A stretch of 64,000 nt of DNA from Deltaproteobacteria bacterium (lineage in GTDB: Bacteria; Desulfobacterota; Desulfobacteria; Desulfobacterales; UBA5852): contig JAHLLS010000028.1 of NCBI GenBank assembly GCA_020444045.1, forward strand, positions 1 to 64,000. The letters are read 5' to 3'. Below, piece after piece: positions 17,539 to 25,646 of this stretch (positions within the stretch are counted from its first letter, which is position 1; each line of letters starts with the position of its first letter). The notes under the pieces were generated by a model, which worked only from the letters and a program-made list of their open reading frames with translations, was not told the origin of the DNA and made no database searches. Made by a program: the position numbers and the translations under genes.

Positions 17539-18311
17539 CGCGCCCCGCCCAGCTTGCGAACCCATGTCCGTATCTCATAGGCACGATCACGCACATACGC
17601 CGATGGTCGCCGAACGGACATCTTTTTGGGGCTTGGCAACACCGCCGCCAACAGTGATGCCTCCCAAAGCGACAATCGTTCCGCCGGTTTGGCAAAATAC
17701 TGCCGGCTGGCGGCTCCAGTGCCAAAAACACCCGGCCCGAATTCAGCCACATTCATGTAGATTTCCAGGATGCGGCGTTTGGGCCAACAGGTTTCAATGA
17801 GGAGTGTAAAGTAGGCTTCCAGCCCTTTGCGGATATAACTTCTTCCCGGCCATAAAAAAAGATTCTTGGCGACCTGCTGGGATATGGTGCTGGCGCCCCG
17901 GCGGCGCCCGCGCGTTTCATCCAGGGCTTTGGCAATCGATTCGAAGTCAAACCCATGATGGGCCGGAAATTTCTGGTCTTCCGCGGCCACGACAGCGATG
18001 GCCAGATAAGGAGAAATACTTTCCCAGGGAACCCACTGGTAGTGAACGGCGTTGCCCTGGAAAAGCTGCTCACGCAGCATAAAAGCACTTGTCGGCGGCG
18101 CAAACCAACGCCAGGGGATCACCATCAGAATGCTCAACAGCAGCAGCACAGCGCCGGCGCCCACCAGGCGGCGCAATGTCTTCTTGATAGAATCCGCCCG
18201 CTGCCTGCCGGCGGCAGTCCGGCCGGTTCCCGATATCTTCCGTTTCAGCGTTCGGGTGGTGGCGATCTCCCGTCGATGGGTGCGGTGTGTCGTGCTGCGG
18301 CGGATCGTCAT
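17520..18311 (-). CDS. mtgA: Monofunctional biosynthetic peptidoglycan transglycosylase
   Basis: The 263-residue protein has a basic N-terminal tail (about 45 residues), one membrane anchor (AVLLLLSILMVIPWRWF) and a glycosyltransferase family 51 domain. Motifs include VAAEDQKFPAHHGFD with the catalytic Glu, GASTISQQVAKNLFLWPGRS and KRRILEIYMNVAEFGPGVFG. There is no transpeptidase domain. It polymerises lipid II into glycan strands at the inner membrane. Typical MtgA is about 230-245 residues; the extra length is in the basic tail. The stop lies inside the 3' end of the converging histidine kinase gene. Confidence 0.94.
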   Translation of the reverse strand: MTIRRSTTHRTHRREIATTRTLKRKISGTGRTAAGRQRADSIKKTLRRLVGAGAVLLLLSILMVIPWRWFAPPTSAFMLREQLFQGNAVHYQWVPWESISPYLAIAVVAAEDQKFPAHHGFDFESIAKALDETRGRRRGASTISQQVAKNLFLWPGRSYIRKGLEAYFTLLIETCWPKRRILEIYMNVAEFGPGVFGTGAASRQYFAKPAERLSLWEASLLAAVLPSPKKMSVRRPSAYVRDRAYEIRTWVRKLGGARYLDGI

Positions 18312-18572
18312 GCTTCCTTTTCCTCTGATCTTTCATTTTAAAGCGTTTTCTACAGTTCCCGCAGGGTAATGTCTTTCTCATGGTATTGCAAACCTTGCCG
18401 GATTCCGGCGCTCCCTCCGGCTGATTGTTCTCCGAAACGGCTCCTCATGGGCCTCAAGGGGTCCCAAACCATGCTGAAAGCCCATGCATCGCGCCTTGAC
18501 GGCTGGGGTCAAACGTCACTTCTGACTGGATAAAAGTTTATCAAAAACGAATATAACATTCTGAAAATTTTA

Positions 18573-18803
18573 TATAATATGTACATTTTTACATTTTTTT
18601 CAACAGCCTTGAACCCTAAGGCCAGAAGGGGAAACTCTTTTTTTCGCTTGATTTTTTAATGAAACACTTTATTGTGGGAGCAATCAATAAAGGCCTGTTT
18701 CAAATTGGCAGGCCGGTTTCGTTCTGAAGGACTGCTCCATGTGTCAAAGTGGCAACCTCCAGTGTGGAACTTTGAGAAAATTTTATGAAAGGAGGATGGC
18801 ACC
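18573..18803 (+). promoter_or_regulatory. Putative promoter -10 box and long leader of the cold-shock gene
   Basis: The 492 bases between mtgA and cspA hold no credible gene. An AT-rich stretch ends in TATAAT at 18573-18578; no convincing -35 box was found. Transcription from there would give an untranslated leader of roughly 220 bases, as is usual for cspA-type mRNAs, which carry long thermosensing leaders. A small hairpin GGCCTG...CAGGCC lies about 18692-18715. The leader ends with the ribosome site AAAGGAGG before the ATG at 18804. The promoter call is tentative. Confidence 0.45.
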
Positions 18804-19004
18804 ATGGCTAACGGAGTGGTAAAATGGTTTAACAGCGACAAAGGCTTCGGCTTCATCGAGCAAGAAGACGGCCCGGATGTATTTGTGCATTTTTCTGCAA
18901 TCAATTCTTCCGGATTCAAATCCCTCAATGAAGGCGATAAGGTTACCTTTGACATCGAGCAGGGCCAGAAAGGTCCCGCCGCTGCAAACGTTACGGTCGT
19001 CTAA
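18804..19004 (+). CDS. Cold-shock protein (CspA family)
   Basis: The 66-residue protein is a single cold-shock domain with both RNA-binding motifs: KGFGFIEQ (RNP1) and DVFVHFSAI (RNP2). It begins MANGVVKWFNSDKGFGFI, a standard opening. It binds single-stranded nucleic acid and works as an RNA chaperone. It has a very good ribosome site, a long leader and its own terminator, so it is probably a single-gene transcript. Confidence 0.96.
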   Translation: MANGVVKWFNSDKGFGFIEQEDGPDVFVHFSAINSSGFKSLNEGDKVTFDIEQGQKGPAAANVTVV

Positions 19005-19023
19005 GAAAACCGTCTACGAGTTT

Positions 19024-19066
19024 AAAAAGGGCACGCCCTCCGGCCACGGGGGTGTGCCCTTTTATT
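19024..19066 (+). terminator. Rho-independent terminator after the cold-shock gene
   Basis: GGGCACGCCC (19029-19038) pairs with GGGTGTGCCC (19050-19059) with one G-U wobble. It is flanked by A-rich bases before and TTTTATTT after, so it can also work for the MFS gene converging from the right. Confidence 0.8.
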
Positions 19067-19098
19067 TGGCGAAGCCATCACCAATGAACCGCCTCAGG

Positions 19099-20337
19099 TC
19101 ACCGTCCCCCTTCCGACAGACCATTATTCCTAAAAAGAAAACAAAACAGCCCCAGGAAAGCGATATTCACACCGGCCGTCAGGAGAAAACCGGCGGTAAA
19201 CCCAAAGGCCTCGCTGACCGTCCCCATGGTCAGCGAACTCAGCATCATGCCAAGATAGATGCAGGTGTTGTACCCTCCCATGGCACTCCCCCGAAACGCG
19301 GGCGGCACGACTTCCGCAATCAAGGCCCCCACCGATGTGAAGGCCAACCCCATACTGATCCCCAGCAGGCCCGCCGACAGGACAAAATGCCCCATGGTTT
19401 GCGACAGGCCGCAGCCGGACAACGCCACCGTATACAAGACAATGCCGATGACCACCAATGAGCTTCGCCGGGGGACCCTGTCGCTCAATCGCCCAAAGGG
19501 GATACGGGAGGCGCCGTTGCACAGCCCCTGGGCGAAAAACACGATCCCGATCTGGCTGACATCCAACCCCCGGGTCTGGGCGTGCAGCGGCATAAAACTG
19601 GTAAACATGCCCAACCCGAAACAGGCCCCCAGGGTCATCAGCCAGCACCCCAGAAGTGGACGGTTTTCAAGAAGGTTCCTCCGGGCTCCCGGCGTACTGG
19701 TTTGATGATCGGAAGGTAGGCGGGGTTTCCGGCCGCCCGGGAGAAGCCACAGCAAAAGACCGAGATCGAGAAACAAGAGGGCTCCGGCCGTGAGAAACAC
19801 CTGGGGCGCCCCAATGAACCGTGCCAGAAAACCACCGACGGCCGGCCCCAGACTCATACCGCAAAAAAGAGCGGTCGTATACCAGCCGTAGGAGCGCCCC
19901 AGATGGGACCGTGGGGAGATCACCGAAACCAGCGTCATCATGGTCGGGCCGAAAGCCGCGATGCCCACACCAAGCATGAGATAGGCCAGGGTAAAATGGA
20001 TGAAGGTACGGCAGGCAACCAGCCCCCCGGAGGTCACCGCCAGGACCAGCAGCCCGACCGCCGCCATCCGCTTGCTGCCCCAGCGGTCGGAAACCATGCC
20101 CAGGGGAAACGACAGCAGGCCCGCCATCAGGAAAAAAGCGGCGTTGATAACACCGATCCGGCCCGTATCCACACCCAGCGAATGGGCATGCAGCGGCACC
20201 ACGGGCAAGCGCATGAAGGCCGCAAAATAACACCCGAAGGTGACCCCGCAGCAGACCAGCATCAAAGTCCCATAGCTGGGAGACAGATCGATGTCGCTTG
20301 AACGGGAGATAGACGGTTTCCTCTCAGGGCCTCCCAC
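19099..20337 (-). CDS. MFS transporter
   Basis: The 412-residue protein has 12 predicted membrane helices and major facilitator loops: GVDTGRIGVINAAFFLMAGLLSFPLGMVSDRWGSKRM between helices 2 and 3 (DRWGSKR is the motif A equivalent) and FGRLSDRVPRRSS in the second half. Substrate is not evident; the closest impression is the sugar/drug efflux type. The GTG start at 20337 has no clear ribosome site, so the N-terminus is uncertain by up to about 20 residues. Confidence 0.86.
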   Translation of the reverse strand: MGGPERKPSISRSSDIDLSPSYGTLMLVCCGVTFGCYFAAFMRLPVVPLHAHSLGVDTGRIGVINAAFFLMAGLLSFPLGMVSDRWGSKRMAAVGLLVLAVTSGGLVACRTFIHFTLAYLMLGVGIAAFGPTMMTLVSVISPRSHLGRSYGWYTTALFCGMSLGPAVGGFLARFIGAPQVFLTAGALLFLDLGLLLWLLPGGRKPRLPSDHQTSTPGARRNLLENRPLLGCWLMTLGACFGLGMFTSFMPLHAQTRGLDVSQIGIVFFAQGLCNGASRIPFGRLSDRVPRRSSLVVIGIVLYTVALSGCGLSQTMGHFVLSAGLLGISMGLAFTSVGALIAEVVPPAFRGSAMGGYNTCIYLGMMLSSLTMGTVSEAFGFTAGFLLTAGVNIAFLGLFCFLFRNNGLSEGGR

Positions 20338-20379
20338 ACAGGAGGGTCGGCCATAACGCCATCGACACCGGATGGCGCG

Positions 20380-20685
20380 TTATGGGCGAAGCCTGCCGGT
20401 TTCCGGATCGAACGCCAATGTTTGCCGTTGAATCACGCGTTCCTTCTGGGCCCGCGACAGTTGCTTCAGGCGGTATTCCACCTTCTGGGCCAGCGACCGT
20501 GAACCGATCGGCAGGCAAAAGGCGAGGGATTGCGGCCGGTGCGCTTTCATGTACTTGGCCGCGCGGACGCCCCCGCTCAGGTGTTCGCGATAGCGCCGGG
20601 ATACATCCGTGGAAACACCCGAATAAAGGCGGTTGTCGATCGTTCGGATGATGTAGACCGACCAGATGACCTTGTCCGTTTTCAT
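20380..20685 (-). CDS. GIY-YIG domain protein (YhbQ/UPF0213-like)
   Basis: The 101-residue protein is one GIY-YIG nuclease-type domain: VIWSVYIIRTIDNRLYSGVS holds the YII and YSG elements, followed by DVSRRYREHLSG with the conserved Arg, and VEYRLKQLSRAQKERVI with the Glu. The small stand-alone proteins of this type are thought to take part in DNA repair or nucleic acid binding, with poorly known function. It is 42 bases downstream of the MFS gene's 5' end on the same strand, so it may be the first gene of that transcript. Confidence 0.88.
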   Translation of the reverse strand: MKTDKVIWSVYIIRTIDNRLYSGVSTDVSRRYREHLSGGVRAAKYMKAHRPQSLAFCLPIGSRSLAQKVEYRLKQLSRAQKERVIQRQTLAFDPETGRLRP

Positions 20686-20814
20686 GCCCCGGGTTATGCC
20701 CTAATGCTCCCCCGGAAACAAGGGTTGATAGCCTTCTCATTTCAAATTGAAAGTTCCTAATATCACCTTGCAGAGAGACTAAGAAATGCATCGGATCTTA
20801 GGTTTTACCCCCTT

Positions 20815-21020
20815 TGTCCCGCGCCGAGCATCGACGGGGCGGACGGAAAAAAGTGCGCGGACTGTTTACCCGCCTCAGGCGGGTCTGAGTCCGCCAAGAG
20901 GCGGGCGAGTTTCCGCGTGCTCCGGCCGCCTCGACGACGCGCAGGGTATAGCGGGGCATGGGCGTTTTCCTTTGGTTCGGTTTTCTTTCACGTGAAAGAA
21001 AAGGAACGTATCACCCCCAC
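20815..21020 (+). repeat. Dispersed structured repeat, copy A
   Basis: This intergenic stretch shares ordered blocks with copy B at 31.77-31.96 kb: CCCTTTGTC, GCCGAGCATC, GGGCGAGTTTC, TCCGGCC, CCTCGACG, GGCGTTTTC, TTTGGTTC and the palindrome CTTTCACGTGAAAG. Between the blocks the sequences differ but both form hairpins: here CCCGCC-TCA-GGCGGG, in copy B CCCTGC...GCAGGG. The outer arms GGGGCGG/CCGCCTC here correspond to GGCTGTGG/CCACAGCC in copy B. Pairing kept through base change points to selection on RNA or DNA structure. No protein gene is present. Confidence 0.65.
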
Positions 21021-21120
21021 GAGGCGCCATCAAGCCCCATCGGAACCGGTCTCACAAGTATCAGGGGCCGTTGCCGGAATGACAGATAGAAAGAGACATC
21101 CCGTCATCCCGGTCGTCCGG

Positions 21121-21828
21121 TCAGGCGGCTTGGGCCGGCACAGTGGCCGCTTCAGGCGGCATCGCCGCCAGTCGGCCATCCGCCATCTGCATCACCCGAT
21201 CGGCATACCCGGCACACGCCAGGCTGTGGGTCACCATCACCACGGTTGTGCCGTCGTTTTTCAGCCGTTGGAGCAGCAGCATGACTTCCCGCGACGTGCG
21301 TGAATCCAGGTTGCCCGTGGGCTCGTCCGCCAGGATGATCGGCGGCTGATTGACAATGGCCCGGGCAATGGCCGTGCGTTCACTTTCCCCCCCGGATATC
21401 TGGTGCGGCAGGCGCTTGCCTTTTCCGTCCAGCCCGACCGACGCAAGGGCCTCCCGGGCCATGGCGAGCTTGCGGCGGCGCGGCAGCCGCATGGTGGCCA
21501 GGGGCAGCATCACATTCTCTTCCAGGGTAAGGTAGGCAATCAGGTGGAAGCTCTGGAAGACGAACCCCAGAAATTCCCGTCGGAAATCGGCCCGCTGCTC
21601 CTGCCCGAGGCTGTAGACATCGATGCCTTCCACCGTCAGGGTTCCCGAACTCGGGGCGTTCATGGCCCCCATGATGGACAGCAGGGTCGATTTTCCGGCA
21701 CCGGACTCACCCATGATCGCTACGAACTCACCCGATTCGATGATAAAATTCATATCATCGATCGCGGACACGACGGTCTCGCCGCGCCCGTAGTGTTTCG
21801 ACAGATGTTCACCAATCATCGTACTCAT
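21121..21828 (-). CDS. ABC transporter ATP-binding protein (MacB/LolD type)
   Basis: The 235-residue protein has Walker A GESGAGKST (residues 40-48), Q-loop VFQSFHLI, signature SGGESERTAIARA, Walker B IILADEPTGNLD and the H-switch VTHS. The signature has SER where LolD/MacB proteins usually have QQR, a small deviation. It partners the FtsX-type permease 10 bases upstream. AAAGGTG precedes the ATG. Three genes (DUF2318 protein, permease, ATPase) form one operon, resembling the ABC part of the Campylobacter p19 and Fet iron loci, so a role in iron handling is plausible. Confidence 0.92.
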   Translation of the reverse strand: MSTMIGEHLSKHYGRGETVVSAIDDMNFIIESGEFVAIMGESGAGKSTLLSIMGAMNAPSSGTLTVEGIDVYSLGQEQRADFRREFLGFVFQSFHLIAYLTLEENVMLPLATMRLPRRRKLAMAREALASVGLDGKGKRLPHQISGGESERTAIARAIVNQPPIILADEPTGNLDSRTSREVMLLLQRLKNDGTTVVMVTHSLACAGYADRVMQMADGRLAAMPPEAATVPAQAA

Positions 21829-21838
21829 GTTTCACCTT

Positions 21839-22996
21839 TCATAGCGCACGCAGCGCATCATTGGGGTCCATGCGGGCGGCCGTCAGGGCCGGATAGATGG
21901 AAGCCGTGACGCCCACCACCAGGGACATGCCCAAGGCACCGGCCGCCAGTGCCATATTCCAGGGCACGGCCACGTGGGGATTGTCGGCAAACAGCATCAA
22001 CGCCAGCCGGGTGGCCCCCATGGAGGCCAGGTACCCCACGACGCCGGCACCGATGGAAATCAGGGTCGCCTCCATCAGGATGATGCGCATGACGTGCCAC
22101 TGGCGGAATCCAATGGCACGAAACACGCCGATCTCCGCCTTGCGTTCGCGCACACTGCCGGTCATGGTCACCAGCACCACCAGACTGCCGATCAGGATGA
22201 TAATGATCGACACCCCGAAGGATAGTTTCTTGAACTGCGCCAGGGTTTCCATGCGCCCCTTCACCACCTGCTGAATCGCCATGACCTTGGCGCCGGGCAG
22301 GATCTCGCTGATCTGTTTGACCATATCTTCAATCGGACAGGCCGTGCACAGGGCCGCCACTTCCACCATGGACACCTGCCCCGGCATGCCGAGTAGGGCC
22401 TGGGCCGTGGGAAGGGTGGTGAACAGCAGTTGGTCATCCTGGGAGCCGGTCGGTTTGAGAAGACCGGTCACCGACATGGGTGTTCCTGCGATTTCCAGCG
22501 TGCCACCGACGGTAATACCAAGCACACGCGCCGCCTCGGCCCCCGCCAGGATAGCGTTGGCCTGCGGTTGCCGGCCCTCGATTTTCCACCAGGGTTTGAG
22601 GATGCGGGCCTCTTCGAAATCCACCCCCGCCAGCATGACGGGCCGGTCATTCACCCGCACGGCCCCCAGAGCCATAGGCCCCATGGCGGCAATATTACGG
22701 TAATTCTTGATGTGCTTCACCGCTTCCAGATCGGCCTCGCGCAGTTCCTGCATGTCAAAGGAAATGCCGCCCATCTGAATACCGCCGTAGCTTAGCGACA
22801 GGTTTTCGGTGCGGGGCACGATCAGGATATTGGCGCCGTATTTTTCAAGTTTATGATTGATATCACCCGTGACGGCATCGGAGAAGCTGATCACCGTGAT
22901 CACCGTGCCGATGCCCAGCACCAGGCCCACCAGGATCAGTATGGCCTTGCCTTTGCGCCGCAGGAGATTCTGGATGGCAATCGTATTCAATGTCAT
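21839..22996 (-). CDS. ABC transporter permease, FtsX/MacB family
   Basis: The 385-residue protein has the MacB layout: one N-terminal helix (KAILILVGLVLGIGTVITVISF), a periplasmic domain of about 220 residues, then three C-terminal helices with the FtsX core (ERKAEIGVFRAIGFRQWHVM, PALTAARMDPNDAL). Proteins of this type often do not pump solute across the membrane but drive mechanical work or extract periplasmic substrates. It lies 2 bases after the DUF2318 gene, so the two are translationally close. Only one permease is present, whereas p19-type iron loci usually have two. Confidence 0.9.
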   Translation of the reverse strand: MTLNTIAIQNLLRRKGKAILILVGLVLGIGTVITVISFSDAVTGDINHKLEKYGANILIVPRTENLSLSYGGIQMGGISFDMQELREADLEAVKHIKNYRNIAAMGPMALGAVRVNDRPVMLAGVDFEEARILKPWWKIEGRQPQANAILAGAEAARVLGITVGGTLEIAGTPMSVTGLLKPTGSQDDQLLFTTLPTAQALLGMPGQVSMVEVAALCTACPIEDMVKQISEILPGAKVMAIQQVVKGRMETLAQFKKLSFGVSIIIILIGSLVVLVTMTGSVRERKAEIGVFRAIGFRQWHVMRIILMEATLISIGAGVVGYLASMGATRLALMLFADNPHVAVPWNMALAAGALGMSLVVGVTASIYPALTAARMDPNDALRAL

Positions 22997-22998
22997 GA

Positions 22999-23604
22999 TC
23001 AGGCCTTCCCCTTGAAGTTGAAGTAGCCGGCCCCGCTGCGGATATCATCCGGACGGATCACCAGCATGCCGTTGTCCACCGTACGTTTCAGCGGCGCCGG
23101 GTTGCAGCCCCCCTGGACTTCGTTGACCAGGTTGGAAGCGAACTTCCGGCCACAATTGCGGCAGACCATGACATCCCCCTCCTGATAGTACCCCTTGCCG
23201 GCCGGCCAGCACACGTCGCAGGCGTCAAACGCCGCCCGGACCACACCGTCGGCACTCTTGATCACGAAATAGCGAATGGTGGTATCGCCGTCCTTAAAAT
23301 CGAAATGCCTGGCCTGGCCGTCGTCAAAAAGGCTTACCGGGAAGGATACCAGCCCTGTTGCGGCCGCAGCATTGTCTGTCGCCGGAGCGGCGGCGTTGGA
23401 TGTGGTCGTCGTCGGGGTCGACGGCTGGGTGTAAACCATATAGCCGCCGGCAATACCGGCGACGAGAACCACCGCCATGATGATCGGCATCAGTCCCCCC
23501 TTTTTCTTTTCAGCGCCCAAAACAGCTTCTTTTTTTCGGGTCCGCAAATCGCTCTGGCTGGTGGAAGTCTGCTGGTTTTTATTGCTTTTTTTATGCTTGG
23601 TCAT
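22999..23604 (-). CDS. DUF2318 domain membrane-anchored protein
   Basis: The 201-residue protein has a basic, Lys-rich N-terminal tail, one membrane anchor (LMPIIMAVVLVAGIAGGYMVY, about residues 39-59), an Ala/Thr-rich linker and a periplasmic DUF2318 domain. The domain shows AFDACDVCWPAGKGYYQEG and MVCRNCGRKFASNLVNEVQGGCNP, two CxxC pairs plus a further Cys, which probably bind a metal. DUF2318 proteins are typically found with FTR1, P19 and MacB-like ABC genes in iron uptake loci. FTR1 and P19 are absent from this window. GGAGAT precedes the ATG. Confidence 0.88.
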   Translation of the reverse strand: MTKHKKSNKNQQTSTSQSDLRTRKKEAVLGAEKKKGGLMPIIMAVVLVAGIAGGYMVYTQPSTPTTTTSNAAAPATDNAAAATGLVSFPVSLFDDGQARHFDFKDGDTTIRYFVIKSADGVVRAAFDACDVCWPAGKGYYQEGDVMVCRNCGRKFASNLVNEVQGGCNPAPLKRTVDNGMLVIRPDDIRSGAGYFNFKGKA

Positions 23605-23906
23605 GGGTCCAATCTCCTGACATATCGTATTGTTAGGTTCAAATGTCCGTTTCTGAAACCGCTATCCGTATCGGACAGCTGCGGCACTGCGCCAAACGCC
23701 ATTTCAAACGGCGTCTGACACAATGACAGTCGCTGGGCAGCCTCCACAGGAAGTGCGCAACATGATGATCAATTTCGAATATGCTGGTGAATGCGAATCT
23801 GAGGACATGCGGAGATGAGGCGGCAAATGATACTTAACAGACAAATATCGCCGGCCCTGGCCGTAATATGCCCGGCTGCATGTCGATCAGGTTCGTGGGA
23901 AAGGCT
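23605..23906. other. Intergenic region upstream of the DUF2318 operon
   Basis: No gene was seen in these 302 bases. They must hold the promoter of the DUF2318-ABC operon and the end of the next minus-strand gene. Small inverted repeats are visible: ACGCC...GGCGT at about 23698-23716 and TGTCCG...CGGACA at about 23645-23680. No clear Fur box or promoter could be assigned by eye. Confidence 0.4.
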
Positions 23907-24320
23907 TCAACAGAGGAAATGCTGGGTCTGAAGATAGATGAGCGGACCATCACGATCCGTAAAAATCTCGGAATGCCGGGCCAAATTGCGGGCAATATCA
24001 CCAGCGTCAACGATGGGTGCCGTCAACCCGGTGGCCATATGACGATCCACGCTGGCGGTAGCAAAACCGGAAAGAAACGGTTCTGCCCCGTCATGGGAAG
24101 CGGTCTCGAAATCACAGGGGTCGGAGGGGCCGGTGGTGCAGCAGTTCTGATCCATCCCGACGGGCATGGCGTCGTTCATATCCATGTCCGGTTGCGCGAC
24201 GATGCAGCAGCAGGATGCTGTCCCCTGGCATGACATGACATAAGCGGCAGCAGCTTGACTGGTCGTAGTAAAGACCAGCAGAATGACAAGCAGCAATGAT
24301 AAATGCTTATGGTTTTTCAC
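23907..24320 (-). CDS. Exported Cys/Met-rich small protein, unknown
   Basis: A GTG start at 24320 gives MKNHKHLSLLLVILLVF and a signal-peptide cut near SQAAAA; an ATG at 24353 would add 11 residues before the signal. The mature part of about 110 residues has SCQGTASCCCIVAQP, a Met/Asp stretch MDMNDAMPVGMDQNCC and two further Cys, which suggests metal binding in the periplasm. No family was recognised. It is the last gene of a minus-strand run after the AttH-like gene. Confidence 0.6.
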   Translation of the reverse strand: MKNHKHLSLLLVILLVFTTTSQAAAAYVMSCQGTASCCCIVAQPDMDMNDAMPVGMDQNCCTTGPSDPCDFETASHDGAEPFLSGFATASVDRHMATGLTAPIVDAGDIARNLARHSEIFTDRDGPLIYLQTQHFLC

Positions 24321-24397
24321 CGTCAAATGATCCTTAATAAGAATTGTTCTCAAAAACTGTATCGAGTTGCTATCGACCTGTCAAGCTCAAACGTGAA

Positions 24398-25537
24398 TCA
24401 CAGGGGCGGAGCGTAAGGATCGGCATACCCCGTCAACTCCATGTACCCCTGACCCGTTACAGGCGCACCGCCGGCGAGACCGTTTACCGACACACTTCCC
24501 TCCCAGTACGTCACGCCGGTGCTGCCCGTGGTGATCATCTCCTGGTCCTCCAGGGAAGCCTTCAGCGCCAGTCTCAAGCCGTGCCCGGGCAGGACAATCT
24601 CCCAGCCCAGTGGATAAATGGCCCCTGTCGCCGGACTGGTCCAGCGTCGGGTGACCCGCACCTGGAAATCCGCCTGGCTCAGATGAACCGCCTGTCCCCG
24701 GGGCCCAATCAGCGTGCCGCTGGAGGCCGGATGCAAACCACCCGTATCCAGTCGCAGCAGATAAATCATGAGCTCCCGCTGGTCGTCGAGCTGGAGGCTG
24801 AACCAGTCCCATCCGGTGACCCCTTCCGCCAGCGGGGCCGTGCTGAATTCGTGATCCATCCAGGCGTCACCTTTCACCGTATATTCGTTCTCCGCTATAC
24901 GCACCCGGCCGCTGGCCGCCATCCGGGGGAAGGAATAATAGCAGCTGGCCTGTTCGGGATCGTTTCCCTTGCGGCTGTAGCCCTCCTCGCCGTGGGGGAT
25001 GGGACCTTTGGTGGGCGCCAGAGTCAGCGCCAGGTCAAACGCTTCATCGGTCATCCGCAGCGTATGTTTCGTGGGGGCAATCACCGTCTCCCAATTGTTC
25101 AAGAAAATACGGGTTTCCGCCAGTTCCGTTGCCGCACCAGCCATCCCGAGTGCTGCCCGGCTCACCCTTTCGGCCATGACATGCCGCCGGGCGGAGAGAT
25201 CGGTCAGGGCGGCGTGGGCCAGGTAGATCTGGTTGGTGCGCCAGGCCGATGCCGGTTCGGGCCAGTCCCGGCGGGTGTCAGACGGGCGCAGCTGGCGGCG
25301 GAAAAACGTCAACTGGAAGCCGAACCGCTGGCCGGTATCCGCCGCCAGGTTGCCGGTATAGTACCACCACTCAGTGCGGTAGCCCGGGTGAGCGCCGTGA
25401 TCTTCTGGAAAACTGAAACGGCAGGGCCCGCTTACGGACTGGAAACCGCTTGTATCGTCCCCATGCACTGCTCCAACGGACAGACAAAAGAGGAGAATCC
25501 CACACGCCATAATACGGATGATGCCGGAGGGGTTCAT
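24398..25537 (-). CDS. AttH/CrtC-like lipocalin-fold hydratase family protein
   Basis: Starting at 25537 gives a 379-residue exported protein with a signal peptide (IIRIMACGILLFCLSVGAVHG). Family features include HPGYRTEWWYYTGNLAADTG near the start, the RRDW and TNQIYLAHAALTD region, DAWMDHEFSTAPLAEGVTGWDWF in the middle and GVTYWEGSVSVNG near the end. These match the AttH/carotenoid 1,2-hydratase-like double lipocalin family. AttH-like genes are typically linked to MacB/FtsX ABC transporters, and one lies 2.8 kb upstream on the same strand. The ligand is unknown. Carotenoid hydration is unlikely as no carotenoid genes are near. Confidence 0.87.
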   Translation of the reverse strand: MNPSGIIRIMACGILLFCLSVGAVHGDDTSGFQSVSGPCRFSFPEDHGAHPGYRTEWWYYTGNLAADTGQRFGFQLTFFRRQLRPSDTRRDWPEPASAWRTNQIYLAHAALTDLSARRHVMAERVSRAALGMAGAATELAETRIFLNNWETVIAPTKHTLRMTDEAFDLALTLAPTKGPIPHGEEGYSRKGNDPEQASCYYSFPRMAASGRVRIAENEYTVKGDAWMDHEFSTAPLAEGVTGWDWFSLQLDDQRELMIYLLRLDTGGLHPASSGTLIGPRGQAVHLSQADFQVRVTRRWTSPATGAIYPLGWEIVLPGHGLRLALKASLEDQEMITTGSTGVTYWEGSVSVNGLAGGAPVTGQGYMELTGYADPYAPPL

Positions 25538-25646
25538 CCTCAAACGCTTTTCTTCTTTCCTTGTATTAAACTGCTTCCGAGTTAGATAAAGCATATAACC
25601 CGTCCAAAAGACGGTTGAGCGTCGGGGTTGCGGACGATCGGACACG

